DNA of 64,000 nucleotides from RBG-16-57-11 sp964503145 (GCA_964503145.1 CAZCYV010000013.1:40054-104053); one strand, 5' to 3'. Positions 52,807 through 61,770 are shown, numbered from the stretch's first letter. Notes: generated by a model from the sequence alone, not told the origin. Program-made: numbers and translations.

Positions 52807-53205
52807 TCAGTGCAACTTCTCCACATGATCCACGATATCGCCTCCGACGTAGGCCATCACCGCGGCGTCGATGTCGGCGATATCTGTCACCACCGGGCGG
52901 ATGCCGCGCGCCTTCAGGCTCTCGTAGGCGCCCATGCCCATGCCGCGGCACAGCAGCGCTTCGCAGTCGGCGATGGCATCGGACATCTGCAAATGGCGGT
53001 TGTGCGCCGCAGGGTCTGTGCCGTACCCCGGGCCATGATGCTCGTGTTCGTGCGGCTGGTCGGCAAACTGGGCGTGCCCCAGCTTGTCGCGGACTTCACG
53101 GTTCACGATCTGCCCGTTTTCGACGGTGGCGACCACGTAGTAACGCGCCCGGCCGAAATGTTGACTGATAGTTTTCCCGTCATCAGTGATTGCAGCGATT
53201 TTCAT
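52807..53205 (-). CDS. NifX/NifB-type dinitrogenase iron-molybdenum cofactor-binding family protein
   Basis: 132 residues from ATG 53205 (AAGGAG upstream); the frame extends further but the MKIAAITDDG start is family-typical. It reads KIAAITDDGKTISQHFGRA (HFG signature), a His-rich loop (HEHEHHGPGYG), ADCEALLCRGMGMGAYE and GIRPVVTDIADIDAAV. Family members bind Fe-S or FeMo-type clusters; many act outside nitrogenase. No nif structural gene is in the window. It follows the cytochrome gene by 25 bases. Confidence 0.88.
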   Translation of the reverse strand: MKIAAITDDGKTISQHFGRARYYVVATVENGQIVNREVRDKLGHAQFADQPHEHEHHGPGYGTDPAAHNRHLQMSDAIADCEALLCRGMGMGAYESLKARGIRPVVTDIADIDAAVMAYVGGDIVDHVEKLH

Positions 53206-53230
53206 GAGTTGTGCTCCTTGTCGGCAGAGA

Positions 53231-53800
53231 TTACGAAGATTGTCTCCTGGAAAGACAATCCAGCTTCCAGCAGCGATACCCAAAGGCGATTACCAGGATC
53301 AGGGCCACGCCCAACACGCCCAGTCCGAACAGGCGCCAGGGCGCCAGTTGGTTCAGGCGGGTGAGCGAAACGTAAGGCGGCTCGGTGGATATCGGGCCGA
53401 TGCCTCTCTGGGGCGTGGCGGTCAGGATGAGTTGGGGCGTCGAACTCACCCCGGCAACCGAGGCGAACTTCACCGCACGTCCCATATAATCCTCGGTGTG
53501 ACAGGCGCGACAGCGCTCGGCCTGCTCACGGGTGGGATATAGCACCAGGCCCTCATGGGCAACCTCCGCCACATTCGAGTCGGTGCGTCCACCGTGGCAA
53601 TAGACGCAGTGCATCGGCGCTTCGCACAGGCAGTAATACTTCCCCAAGTCGTAGAGGTAGTACTGGTTCGTATGGCAGGAGATACAGTTGGCATCACTCT
53701 CAGGGGTGGATTCCTGACCGCGAACCGGGGTAGCCAGTGCCAGGCTCAGGACAAGCACTGCCGCTAGCAGGAGATACAGGGACAAACGCTGACCAGACAT
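53231..53800 (-). CDS. Membrane-anchored triheme c-type cytochrome
   Basis: 189 residues from ATG 53800 with GGAGG seven bases upstream; codons before it are unsupported. A signal or TM segment (~5-25) precedes three heme c sites: CISCH, CVYCH and CRACH, and a C-terminal TM (~155-175). A Cys pair (YYCLCEAPMHC) lies before the second site. It would relay electrons outside the membrane. It leads the - strand run with the NifX-like, zinc-ribbon, radical SAM and ZIP genes. Confidence 0.84.
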   Translation of the reverse strand: MSGQRLSLYLLLAAVLVLSLALATPVRGQESTPESDANCISCHTNQYYLYDLGKYYCLCEAPMHCVYCHGGRTDSNVAEVAHEGLVLYPTREQAERCRACHTEDYMGRAVKFASVAGVSSTPQLILTATPQRGIGPISTEPPYVSLTRLNQLAPWRLFGLGVLGVALILVIAFGYRCWKLDCLSRRQSS

Positions 53801-53873
53801 AGGGCGCCTCCGTTGCTGAACCAATGTGGGTCGGGATTCCCGCTCGCGCCACGAGCCGCTGCGGTCAACTATT

Positions 53874-53902
53874 ATTATAGTATATAACGGGGGATTTTGC
53901 AA
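53874..53902 (-). promoter_or_regulatory. Promoter of the cytochrome/NifX-like run
   Basis: On the - strand, TTGCAA (53897-53902), 17 bases, TATAAT (53874-53879), 73 bases ahead of the cytochrome start. Confidence 0.55.
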
Positions 53903-54063
53903 TGGCTCAACTATAATTTTATTAAAATAGGCCGGGGGCGTTGCACACCCCAGGTTGGCGAACAGCTGCGCTGGTCGGTCGTCAATTCGAGTGCCTCCCC
54001 TTTCCGCAATGCTGCTGCTGCCGGAAATCAACTTCGGGCTGTAGGGGATTTAACATAATTTTC

Positions 54064-54092
54064 ATTGACAATTTGGTCAATCTGGTTACACT
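54064..54092 (+). promoter_or_regulatory. Promoter with overlapping palindrome upstream of the CRISPR operon
   Basis: TTGACA (54065-54070), 16 bases, TACACT (54087-54092). The inverted repeat ATTGAC (54064-54069), AATTTG, GTCAAT (54076-54081) covers the -35, so a bound regulator would block transcription. The predicted leader is ~180 bases. Confidence 0.4.
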
Positions 54093-54278
54093 AGGCATGT
54101 TTGTCATCGAACTGTCGGAGTTCGAGGATGGGGTGACAGGGTGATAACGCTCACTGATATCGCGCGGGTGCTATAGCATATGGACCGCACATCTTAACAA
54201 AAACAACATCTTGTGAAGCGGCCGGGAATCAGCCACCGGCCAATTGGGGTTAAGCCGTCAAATCAGAGAGGAGGGCCA

Positions 54279-56729
54279 ATGCCTGTCGATGAGAAGACTT
54301 TGAACGCAGCCCTGGCCGGGCTGCTGCACGATATCGGCAAACTGGAGCAAAGAGCGAGGGCTGACCCGTGGAACCCTGCGCCAGGCACGGAGGGAGAGGG
54401 GCAACCGGTACACGCCACTTGGTCGATCTATTTTGCCCAGTCTTACGTGCCAAAGAAATACCGCGCCGCCGCTTTAGCGGGCGCCTATCACCACAGGCCG
54501 GAGAAATCGCCGGCAGAAGATCGCTCGTTAAGCGCCTTGGTTTCCCTGGCGGATAAGTTAAGCGCCGGCGAGCGCTCCGACCTGGAGGAAAAAGCCCGGC
54601 CTCTTCCCCGGCAAATGGTTTCAATCTTCGATCGCCTCAACCTCGAAGGGAAATCTAACCAGGGCGGCTGGCACTATCTGCCGCTCGAACGGCTGGCCTT
54701 GCGAGAAGAGTCGATCTTCCCCGCTGGGGAGATAAGCAAAGATCAGCAGGAGCAAGCCTACGATTCGCTGCGCCGCTTCCTGGAAGAAGCAAGCCGGACC
54801 GAAATCGAGGACGGGCAGGTCTATCTGGAAAACCTGCTGAATGCGCTCCAACAGGCCGCCTGGTGTGCGCCTTCGGCGTATTATCATTCTATTCCCGATG
54901 TCTCGCTCTATGATCACAGCCGCATGACCGCCGCGCTGGCTGCCTGCATGTGCGAGCTGCATCCAGATAAAATAGCGCATCTGTTGGGCGCCGTGCAGCG
55001 CGAATTCGCCGGACAGGACACGCCCACCGACCGAGAGCTGCTCGCCGGCCCGGCTGCCTTGCTGGTGGGCGGCGACATTTCCGGCATCCAGGATTTCATT
55101 TACACGATTTCGTCCAAACGCGCTGCGCGCACCCTGCGCGGCCGTTCGTTCTACTTGCAACTGTTGAGCGAAGCCGTGCTGCGCTTCACCCTGGACCAGC
55201 TTGGCCTGCCCTACACGAACGTGATCTATTCTGGCGGCGGGCATTTCTTCCTGCTGGCGCCGGTCAGCGCCCAAGAGCGCCTGCCCGGCCTACGTCGAGC
55301 GGTCACCCAGAAGCTGCTCAAGCACCACGATACCAGCCTCTATCTGGCTATCGGCTCGGCGGTCGTCCCCTTTTCGGGCTTTCGCCTGGGAGAATTCCCG
55401 CGTTACTGGGACGAGATGCACAGAGACCTGGCACAAGCCAAGCTGCGGCGCTATATCGAGCTGGGCAGCGAAATGTACACTCAGATTTTCGAGCCGAAGG
55501 AATTCGGCGGAAACCCGGATAGCACCTGCTCGATCTGCGGCGCGGACTATCGCCGGGTGAGCGACTGGAGCGACGATGAAGACCAACCGATCAAAGTGTG
55601 CAGCTTCTGCAGCTCATTTGCTGGGGAGATCGGCAGACCATTGCCGAAAGCCGGCTTTCTGGCGCTGGGCTTCGGTCCGGCTGAAGCCGCCAAACCGGGG
55701 ACAGCCGCCAGCGCGCTGAGCGAGTTCGGCCTGTACTTCCAGTTCCTGCAGGACGACCGACAGCCGGTGAACCTGCCCGGCGCCCAGCGGGTGACGATCT
55801 GGGCCTTGCAGGACCCCAAACAAGGCTGGCCGGAATCTCCAAACGCCCCGGCCGCCCAGGCGTTGCACTACACCATCAACCGCACCCCGCCTTTGAGCTT
55901 CGACCAGCTTCAGAAGAAAGTGCGCCGCGGCTTCGAGCGGCTGGGCGTCCTTCGGCTGGACGTGGATGACCTGGGCGATCTGTTCAAGTTTGGCCTGGGG
56001 CAGGCAGCCACCCTGGCGCGCCTCTCTACGCTCAGCTTCCAGGTGGCGCTCTATTTCGAAGGCTGGGTCAAGCAACTGTGCGAGACCGGCGAGCTGCGGG
56101 ATTTGATTTACGCCGTCTATGCCGGCGGGGATGATGTGTTCCTGATCGGCCCCTGGGACCTGATCCCCGAGCTGGCGCTGAAGATCCGCGGCGATTTCCG
56201 CCGCTACACCTCCGAACACCCCGCGCTGCACCTGAGCGGCGGGATGGCTTTCATCGATGGCAAATACCCTGTCTATCAGGCGGCGCGCGACGCCGCCCAG
56301 GCCGAGCGCCAGGCCAAGAGCGCCCCCGGCAAAGACGCCTTCAGCTTCCTCGGCCAGGCCTGGAAGTGGCAGGACTTCGAGAGCGTACTGGCCAAGCGCG
56401 GCCAGGTGATCCGCCTGGTGGCGGACAAAGCGTTCGACGCACAAAGCCTGGAAGGCCCGCAGAAGATCATCCAGGTGCTGCGCCAGTTGGCGCTGGACGA
56501 GGCCGAGGCGGCCAGGGATCGCGGCCGGCCGGTGTACGGGCGCTGGCTGTGGATCGGCCCTTACCAGCTCAAGCGCATGGCCGAACGGCAGAAAGACCCA
56601 CAACTCGCCAGGGCCATCGACAGCCTGCGCGAGGAGCTGGACGAGAACAACTACCGCGAGATCAACCAGTGGGGCGCAGCGGCGCGCTGGGCGCAACTGC
56701 TGACCCGCAAAAAACACGAAGCAGATTAA
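54279..56729 (+). CDS. csm1: Cas10/Csm1, large subunit of type III-A effector
   Basis: 816 residues; ATG 54279 follows GAGAGGAGG, and earlier codons in the frame are unsupported. The HD nuclease domain has LLHDIGK (His17-Asp18). The first palm domain region is GDISGIQDFIYTISSKRAA; zinc-type Cys pairs are CSICG and CSFC. The cyclase palm has GGDD at 616-619 (YAGGDDVFLIGP), so both DNase and cyclic-oligoadenylate synthesis are predicted intact. In the Csm complex it is activated by target RNA. Shape and gene order identify subtype III-A. Confidence 0.96.
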   Translation: MPVDEKTLNAALAGLLHDIGKLEQRARADPWNPAPGTEGEGQPVHATWSIYFAQSYVPKKYRAAALAGAYHHRPEKSPAEDRSLSALVSLADKLSAGERSDLEEKARPLPRQMVSIFDRLNLEGKSNQGGWHYLPLERLALREESIFPAGEISKDQQEQAYDSLRRFLEEASRTEIEDGQVYLENLLNALQQAAWCAPSAYYHSIPDVSLYDHSRMTAALAACMCELHPDKIAHLLGAVQREFAGQDTPTDRELLAGPAALLVGGDISGIQDFIYTISSKRAARTLRGRSFYLQLLSEAVLRFTLDQLGLPYTNVIYSGGGHFFLLAPVSAQERLPGLRRAVTQKLLKHHDTSLYLAIGSAVVPFSGFRLGEFPRYWDEMHRDLAQAKLRRYIELGSEMYTQIFEPKEFGGNPDSTCSICGADYRRVSDWSDDEDQPIKVCSFCSSFAGEIGRPLPKAGFLALGFGPAEAAKPGTAASALSEFGLYFQFLQDDRQPVNLPGAQRVTIWALQDPKQGWPESPNAPAAQALHYTINRTPPLSFDQLQKKVRRGFERLGVLRLDVDDLGDLFKFGLGQAATLARLSTLSFQVALYFEGWVKQLCETGELRDLIYAVYAGGDDVFLIGPWDLIPELALKIRGDFRRYTSEHPALHLSGGMAFIDGKYPVYQAARDAAQAERQAKSAPGKDAFSFLGQAWKWQDFESVLAKRGQVIRLVADKAFDAQSLEGPQKIIQVLRQLALDEAEAARDRGRPVYGRWLWIGPYQLKRMAERQKDPQLARAIDSLREELDENNYREINQWGAAARWAQLLTRKKHEAD

Positions 56730-56745
56730 GGAGGCAAACCCGATT

Positions 56746-57129
56746 ATGGATATTAGCAATATCTTTACCGATGACCCCAGCGGAGCAAAGCTGGTGGAGC
56801 TGGCAAAAAGCACAGCCACCCAGTTGGTGCGCGAAAACTTGACCCGCGCCCAGATCCGCAACATCTTCACCGAGGTGCGCAAGATCGAAGCCCTGTGGAG
56901 CACCAAACGGGACGACGCCATGCGTCGGCTGAACATGCTCAAGCCCAAGCTGGATTATCAGGCTGCGCGCAGCACACCGGTGGGACGTCTGCGCGACCTG
57001 CTCATCCCGGCAATCGATGAGGTTGGAAAGGCGGCGACGGATGAGGAGCGCGACCGGCGCTTCAGCCGCTTCATGGATCTGTTCGAAGCCATCCTGGCTT
57101 ACCACCGCGCCCAAGGCGGCCGGAACTAA
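56746..57129 (+). CDS. csm2: Csm2 small subunit
   Basis: 127 residues, all helical and basic (LTRAQIRNIFTEVRKIE, LNMLKPKLDYQAAR, RFMDLFEAILAYHRAQG). It forms the inner filament of the Csm complex that holds the target strand. AAGGAGG overlaps the cas10 stop and the gene starts 16 bases after it. Confidence 0.92.
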   Translation: MDISNIFTDDPSGAKLVELAKSTATQLVRENLTRAQIRNIFTEVRKIEALWSTKRDDAMRRLNMLKPKLDYQAARSTPVGRLRDLLIPAIDEVGKAATDEERDRRFSRFMDLFEAILAYHRAQGGRN

Positions 57130-57147
57130 CCTGAAAGGGAGGCAACT

Positions 57148-57936
57148 ATGGCAGACATCAAACTTTACGGACGTGTGTTTATCGAGGCCAGGATCGAAGC
57201 GGTCACCGGCCTGCACATCGGCGGATCGGGCGCCGGCCTGGAGATCGGCGGGCTGGACAAGGAAGTGATCCGCAACCCGCTCACCAAGCGCCCCTACATC
57301 CCCGGCTCCAGCCTGCGCGGCAAGATGCGCTCGCTGACCGAGAAGTTCCTCGGCCTGCGCCAGAACAATCCCATCGGCCAGGTGACCATCCACACTTGTA
57401 AGACTCCGACCGAATACAGCGCCAATGGCGGCTGCCCGGTGTGCCATGTGTTCGGCGTGCCGGCCGAGATCGGCTACTCCGGGCCGACGCGCCTGCTGGT
57501 GCGCGACGCCGAGCTGACCGACGCCAGCGCCAAAGCGCTGGACGACGCCAGGACCGAGCTGCGCTTCGCCGAGCTGAAGACCGAAGTGGCCATCGACCGC
57601 GTCACCAGCGCCGCCACCCCGCGCACCCTGGAGCGCGTCCCCGCCGGCGCTTCCTTCGGGCCGGTGGAGCTGGTCTTCAGCGTTTACGAAAAGGCCGACT
57701 ACGGCCGGCTGAAGGTGGTGGTGGACGCTCTGCAGCACGTGGAGGACGACTACCTGGGCGGCTCAGGCTCGCGCGGCAGCGGCAAGGTGCGCTTCCTCGA
57801 TCTGCGCGTCTATGCCCGCGCTCAGGGCGACTACTCCAAAGCCATCCCCTTCAAGGAGTATGCCAATCTGCAACAATTTGCCGCCGATTATCCGGCGCTG
57901 CAGGAGTGGGTCGTCAGAGCGATCCCGCTGGAGTGA
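57148..57936 (+). CDS. csm3: Csm3, RAMP backbone and target-RNA nuclease
   Basis: 262 residues. RAMP motifs: TGLHIGGSGAG, GGLDKEVIRNPLT (Asp37, the expected catalytic aspartate that cuts target RNA at 6-base steps), PYIPGSSLRGKMRSL, and the C-terminal GGSGSRGSGKVRF glycine-rich loop. Forms the crRNA-binding backbone. AAGGGAGG lies upstream. Confidence 0.95.
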   Translation: MADIKLYGRVFIEARIEAVTGLHIGGSGAGLEIGGLDKEVIRNPLTKRPYIPGSSLRGKMRSLTEKFLGLRQNNPIGQVTIHTCKTPTEYSANGGCPVCHVFGVPAEIGYSGPTRLLVRDAELTDASAKALDDARTELRFAELKTEVAIDRVTSAATPRTLERVPAGASFGPVELVFSVYEKADYGRLKVVVDALQHVEDDYLGGSGSRGSGKVRFLDLRVYARAQGDYSKAIPFKEYANLQQFAADYPALQEWVVRAIPLE

Positions 57937-57941
57937 ACGCC

Positions 57942-59042
57942 ATGCAAGTCGAAAGCTGGAACATCACCGGCAATGGCTTTCACTTCGGGCAGCACGGCCT
58001 GGGGCAGGAGGCGACAGGCCTGACCCTGCCCTCCGACAGCCTGTTCGCCGCCCTGGTCTATCGCCTGGCCGAGCGCCAGGGTAGGGATGCAGTGAAGCGC
58101 TTCATCGCCCCATTCCTGGAAGGGAACCCGCCGTTCGTGCTCACTTCTACCTTCCCTCGGGCCGGCGAGGTGCGCTTCTTCCCCGCGCCGGCGCGGCGTC
58201 AGGAAGACCCGGACGATGCGAGCACGGTGCGGGCGAAGGATCTCAAGAAAGTCAATTTCCTTTCCGAAGCTGTGTTTCGCCATCTTCTCGCAGGCGAATC
58301 GCTCAGCAGCCTTTACAACCGTGCAGAGAAGCTGCATCGCGGTCAGGTCTTGCTGACCATGGATGAGCTGGCGCAACTGCCGGAGGCGCTACGCGGAAAA
58401 CAAATCCTGCTCGACAAGGACAAGCTGGCGCAACTGCTGGAGGAGTTGCGGGGCGGCCGGGAGCGCCTGTGGACAGTGGAGCTGCGCCCGCGGGTCACTC
58501 TGGGCCGGAGCGCGGTCAACGCCTCGATCTTTCACACCGGCCGGGTGGTCTTCGCTCCTGGCTGCGGGCTGTGGTTCGGCGTGCGCTGGCTGGATGCGGA
58601 TGCTGCGTTAAGAGCGCTGATTGCCAGCCTGCTGGAAGAGCTTTCAGAGACCGGCCTGGGCGGGGTGCGCAGCGCCGGCTTCGGAAGCTGCAAGATCGCC
58701 TCCGCCTCGGCCTTGCAGCTCCCCGCTGCGGATGATGGGCTGTGGATCACCCTCAGCCGCTACCTGCCCCGAGATGACGAGATCCCGGCCTTGAGGGATG
58801 CCGGGGCGGCCTACCAACTGGTCAACGTGGGCGGCTGGCTGGACTCCTTCGAAAAGCGCGGCCAGCGCCGGCGGTCGGTGAACCTGCTCGCCGAAGGCTC
58901 GATCCTGGGCGCGCTGAGCCGCCCGGCGCCCGGCCGGGTGGTGGACGTGCGCCCGCGCTACCCAACCGACCCCGACCCCCAGGGCCACCCCGTTTACCGT
59001 TCCGGCCTGGCCTTTGCAGTCGGCATCCACGGAGGGCCATGA
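57942..59042 (+). CDS. csm4: Csm4, crRNA 5'-handle RAMP
   Basis: 366 residues from ATG 57942; the open frame upstream overlaps csm3 and is non-coding. RAMP features: LTLPSDSLFAALVYRL near the N-terminus, VTLGRSAVNASIF and the glycine-rich GLGGVRSAGFGSC. It caps the complex and contacts Cas10 and the crRNA handle. An internal 57-base duplication lies at 58347-58460. The stop overlaps csm5 (ATGA). Confidence 0.93.
   Translation: MQVESWNITGNGFHFGQHGLGQEATGLTLPSDSLFAALVYRLAERQGRDAVKRFIAPFLEGNPPFVLTSTFPRAGEVRFFPAPARRQEDPDDASTVRAKDLKKVNFLSEAVFRHLLAGESLSSLYNRAEKLHRGQVLLTMDELAQLPEALRGKQILLDKDKLAQLLEELRGGRERLWTVELRPRVTLGRSAVNASIFHTGRVVFAPGCGLWFGVRWLDADAALRALIASLLEELSETGLGGVRSAGFGSCKIASASALQLPAADDGLWITLSRYLPRDDEIPALRDAGAAYQLVNVGGWLDSFEKRGQRRRSVNLLAEGSILGALSRPAPGRVVDVRPRYPTDPDPQGHPVYRSGLAFAVGIHGGP
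58347..58460 (+). repeat. Tandem 57-base duplication inside csm4
   Basis: Two adjacent 19-codon units: VLLTMDELAQLPEALRGKQ and ILLDKDKLAQLLEELRGGR (residues 136-154 and 155-173). The DNA of the units is also similar, with CTGGCGCAACTGC in both. An in-frame duplication within the insertion region of the protein. Confidence 0.8.
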
Positions 59043-60142
59043 TGAGCGTATTCAACGTTACCTTGAAAACCCTCACCCCGCTGCACATCGGCGACGGCGA
59101 CGAGCTGCGCCAGAACTTCGACTTCACCGTCCACCAGGGGCGCACCTACCGCCTGGACGAGGACGCCATGCTATCCGCCAAACAGGCGCAGCTCACGCGG
59201 CGGCGGAATGGCACTTACCCCACGCCGGGCGAGCTGCTCAGCGAGGCCGACTATAACAACCCGGCCCTGTTCCGCTATGTGCTGCGCGGCTACCCGCGCT
59301 CGGCCAAAACCGACGCCCGCATCAAGTCGTTCATCAAAGATATCCACGATCGGCCGTACATCCCCGGCTCCAGTCTGAAGGGCGCCCTACGCACCGCCCT
59401 GGCCTGGACGGGCTGGGGCGAGGTCAGGCCGCGCCTGGAGCGCGGCGCGCTGGGGCGCCACAAGTCCTGGGCCGGCCAGCCGCTGGAGCGCCAGCTCTTC
59501 GGCCCCGACCCCAACCACGACCTGCTGCGCGCCCTGCAGGTGGCCGACCTGTTCGGGCCAGATCAGCCCGGCGGCGGGCTGCTGCTGGTCAACGCCCAGG
59601 TGCTGACGATGAAGAGCCACGGTTCGCCCATCGAGCTGGAAGCGGTCGCCGGCGATATCACCTTCAGCGGCACCCTGACCATCGACGAGACCCTGTTCTC
59701 CCCGTCCGCCGAAAAGGAGCTGCGCTTCGCCAACCGCAAACGCTGGCTGGACGAGTTGCTGCCGCGCGCCCAGGCGCACAGCCAGGCCCGCATCGCCGAG
59801 CTGGCCTCCTGGTTCGAGCGCGCCGAAGGCGGCCAGGCCATCGCCCGCTTCTACCGCCAGCTCGCAGCCGCCAGCCTCGGCCCGGCCCAGGCGCTGGTGC
59901 AGATCGGCTGGGGCGCAGGCTGGGACGGCAAGACCTTCTGGACCCACCTGCAGGCCGATCCGCAGCTTTTCGAACAACTGGTGCGCGATTTCAACCTGCA
60001 CCGCGCCGGCAAAAACTCCCCCCCGCGCCGCGCCGGCGACCCCTTCCCGCGCTCCAAGCGGGCGGCGATGACCGTCAAGGAGGGGGGCACCCAGCTGGCG
60101 GCGCCCTTCGGCTGGGCGCTGCTCGAACTCAGCCAGGAATAA
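59039..60142 (+). CDS. csm5: Csm5, RAMP capping the 3' end of crRNA
   Basis: 367 residues. LKTLTPLHIGDGDELRQNFDF is the RAMP N-terminal strand, PYIPGSSLKGALRTALAW the conserved loop. The N-terminal YRLDEDAMLSAKQ is family-typical. It sits at the 3' end of the crRNA and recruits trimming nucleases by family knowledge. Its start is coupled to csm4. Confidence 0.93.
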   Translation: MMSVFNVTLKTLTPLHIGDGDELRQNFDFTVHQGRTYRLDEDAMLSAKQAQLTRRRNGTYPTPGELLSEADYNNPALFRYVLRGYPRSAKTDARIKSFIKDIHDRPYIPGSSLKGALRTALAWTGWGEVRPRLERGALGRHKSWAGQPLERQLFGPDPNHDLLRALQVADLFGPDQPGGGLLLVNAQVLTMKSHGSPIELEAVAGDITFSGTLTIDETLFSPSAEKELRFANRKRWLDELLPRAQAHSQARIAELASWFERAEGGQAIARFYRQLAAASLGPAQALVQIGWGAGWDGKTFWTHLQADPQLFEQLVRDFNLHRAGKNSPPRRAGDPFPRSKRAAMTVKEGGTQLAAPFGWALLELSQE

Positions 60143-60147
60143 AAACC

Positions 60148-61380
60148 ATGCGCAAGATCATCACTTTCCTAGGCCGCCGTCCGCTGCCCACCCAGTACGA
60201 CTTCAAGGGCAGGCTTTTTTCCGGCAGGGTCTTCGCCGAGGCCCTGCGGCAGTTCGAAGACTTCGACGAGATGCTGGTGTGCCTCACCCCAGAGGCCAGG
60301 GAAGATGCCTGGCCGGTGCTGCGAGACCTGGACGATGCGCGCATCAAAGCCGTGCCCATCCCGCGCGGCGAGACCACCGAAGAGATGTGGCAGATGTTCG
60401 ACGCCATCCTGCCGCACGTGGCGCAGGGTGACGAGGTGATCTTCGATATCACCCATGGCCTGCGCTCGCTGCCCTTCCTGATCTTCCTCTTCGCTGCCTA
60501 CCTTAAAACCACGCGCGCGGTGACCATCCGGGCAATCTACTACGGCGCCTTCGAGCTGGGCGACAGCAAGCAAAACAAACCCGCCCCGGTCATCGACCTC
60601 TCCGGCTTTATCGCCATGCTGGATTGGATCACCGCCGCCGACCGCTTCATGCGCTTCGGCGACTCGCAAGACCTGGCCGAACTGGTTCAAAAGACCGGCC
60701 CTTACCGCGCCGGCCATCCCCTGGCAGCAGCGACCGGCGCCCTGGACGCCCTCTCCCAATCCCTGCGCCTGATCCGCCCGATCGACGCCATGCAGATCAG
60801 CGCCCGGCTGCCGGCCGCTCTGGACGCCGCCCTGCCTGCCGCCCAATCCAGCCCCGCCGCCAGGCCATACGCCTTCCTGGTCGGCGACCTGCGGCGCGCC
60901 TACGACGCCTTCGCCCAGGCCGAGCCTCTGGAAGCAGCCCATCTGCCCCAGTTCCTGGCCAGGCTGCGCGACCTGGTGGGTTGGTATGTGCGCCATCAGC
61001 AGTGGGTGCAGGCGGTCTCGCTGGCGCGCGAATGGCTGATTACCTGGGTGATGTGGCATCTGGGCGAAGATGACCTGATGAACCAGAAGCTGCGCGAGTC
61101 GGTGGCCGAAACGATGAGCCAGGAAGCCCAGCGACGCAAGGAAGCCAAAGAGCAGAAGCGCTCCTATCAGCCGCTCTTCCTGCGCGACGTGCCGCAGATT
61201 GACGGCGTGCTGGGCGATTGGCTCTCTCTGGCGGGGGTGCGCAACGACATCGACCACGCCGGCATGCGCCGCGCCCCGCGCCCGGCCGACGAGCTGATCA
61301 AGAGCATCCGCAGTCTGTGCACCAAGCTTCAGGCGCTGCCCCTCGAACGCCAGCAGCCTGCAAAGGCAGGCCCGCCATGA
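60148..61380 (+). CDS. csx1: Csx1-family CARF-HEPN ribonuclease
   Basis: 410 residues. N-terminal CARF domain (~1-170) with DITHGLRSLPFLIFLF as the ligand-binding loop and LGRRPLPTQYDFKG at the start. C-terminal HEPN domain has GVRNDIDHAGMR (Arg365, His370; RxxxxH catalytic pair). Cyclic oligoadenylate from Cas10 would activate it to cut RNA. No separate csm6 is seen. The stop overlaps the next ATG (ATGA). Confidence 0.9.
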   Translation: MRKIITFLGRRPLPTQYDFKGRLFSGRVFAEALRQFEDFDEMLVCLTPEAREDAWPVLRDLDDARIKAVPIPRGETTEEMWQMFDAILPHVAQGDEVIFDITHGLRSLPFLIFLFAAYLKTTRAVTIRAIYYGAFELGDSKQNKPAPVIDLSGFIAMLDWITAADRFMRFGDSQDLAELVQKTGPYRAGHPLAAATGALDALSQSLRLIRPIDAMQISARLPAALDAALPAAQSSPAARPYAFLVGDLRRAYDAFAQAEPLEAAHLPQFLARLRDLVGWYVRHQQWVQAVSLAREWLITWVMWHLGEDDLMNQKLRESVAETMSQEAQRRKEAKEQKRSYQPLFLRDVPQIDGVLGDWLSLAGVRNDIDHAGMRRAPRPADELIKSIRSLCTKLQALPLERQQPAKAGPP

Positions 61381-61760
61381 TCGTGCTCAACTTCTCCCAC
61401 CCCCTCTCCCCAGAGCAGATCGCCCAAATCGAAGCGCTGGCCGGCCAGGCGGTGGAGCGGGTGATCGAGCTGCCGGTGCAGTTCGACCCCCAACAGCCCT
61501 TCGCCCCGCAGCTCCAGGCGCTGATGGCCCAGCTCGATCTGCAACCCGCCGCCTGGCAGACCGCCGCCCTGCTGATCAACCTGCCCTCGCTGAACGTCAT
61601 CGCCGCCCTGCTGCTGGCCGAGCTGCACGGCAGGATGGGCTACTTCCCCGCCGTCCTGCGCCTGCGCCCGGTGCAAGATAGCCTGCCGCCGCGCTTCGAA
61701 GCGGCCGAGATCCTCAACCTGCAGGCCGTGCGCGATCAGGCCCGCCGCAAGCGCAACTAG
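61377..61760 (+). CDS. Csx15-like CRISPR accessory protein
   Basis: 127 residues from the ATG overlapping csx1. MIVLNFSHPLSPEQIAQIEAL, LLINLPSLNVIAALLLAELH and MGYFPAVLRLRPVQD give a small alpha/beta fold. It resembles the Csx15 family of type III loci, whose role is unknown. Translationally coupled to csx1, it may modulate that protein or its ligand. Confidence 0.72.
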   Translation: MIVLNFSHPLSPEQIAQIEALAGQAVERVIELPVQFDPQQPFAPQLQALMAQLDLQPAAWQTAALLINLPSLNVIAALLLAELHGRMGYFPAVLRLRPVQDSLPPRFEAAEILNLQAVRDQARRKRN

Positions 61761-61770
61761 AAAGCCCTGG

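Larger units (their letters stand above)
53801..54278. other. Divergent regulatory region between cytochrome run and CRISPR operon
   Basis: 478 bases without a gene I can support. It holds the cytochrome promoter, a TATAAT on the + strand (53912-53917) without a -35, the palindrome/promoter at 54064-54092, a perfect 10-base palindrome TGCTATAGCA (54169-54178) and the cas10 ribosome site. Locally AT-rich from 53868 to 53930 and from 54050 to 54100. Confidence 0.6.

Noticed and set aside
52807..53205. Part of a nitrogenase cluster
   Set aside because: No nifHDK, nifE or nifN in the window; NifX-like proteins are common outside nitrogen fixation.
55614..56948. 444-codon - strand frame across cas10 and csm2
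   Set aside because: Shadow frame crossing two well-supported genes on the other strand.
57441..57941. Upstream extension of csm4
   Set aside because: Runs within csm3 in a shadow frame; ATG 57942 begins the RAMP fold.
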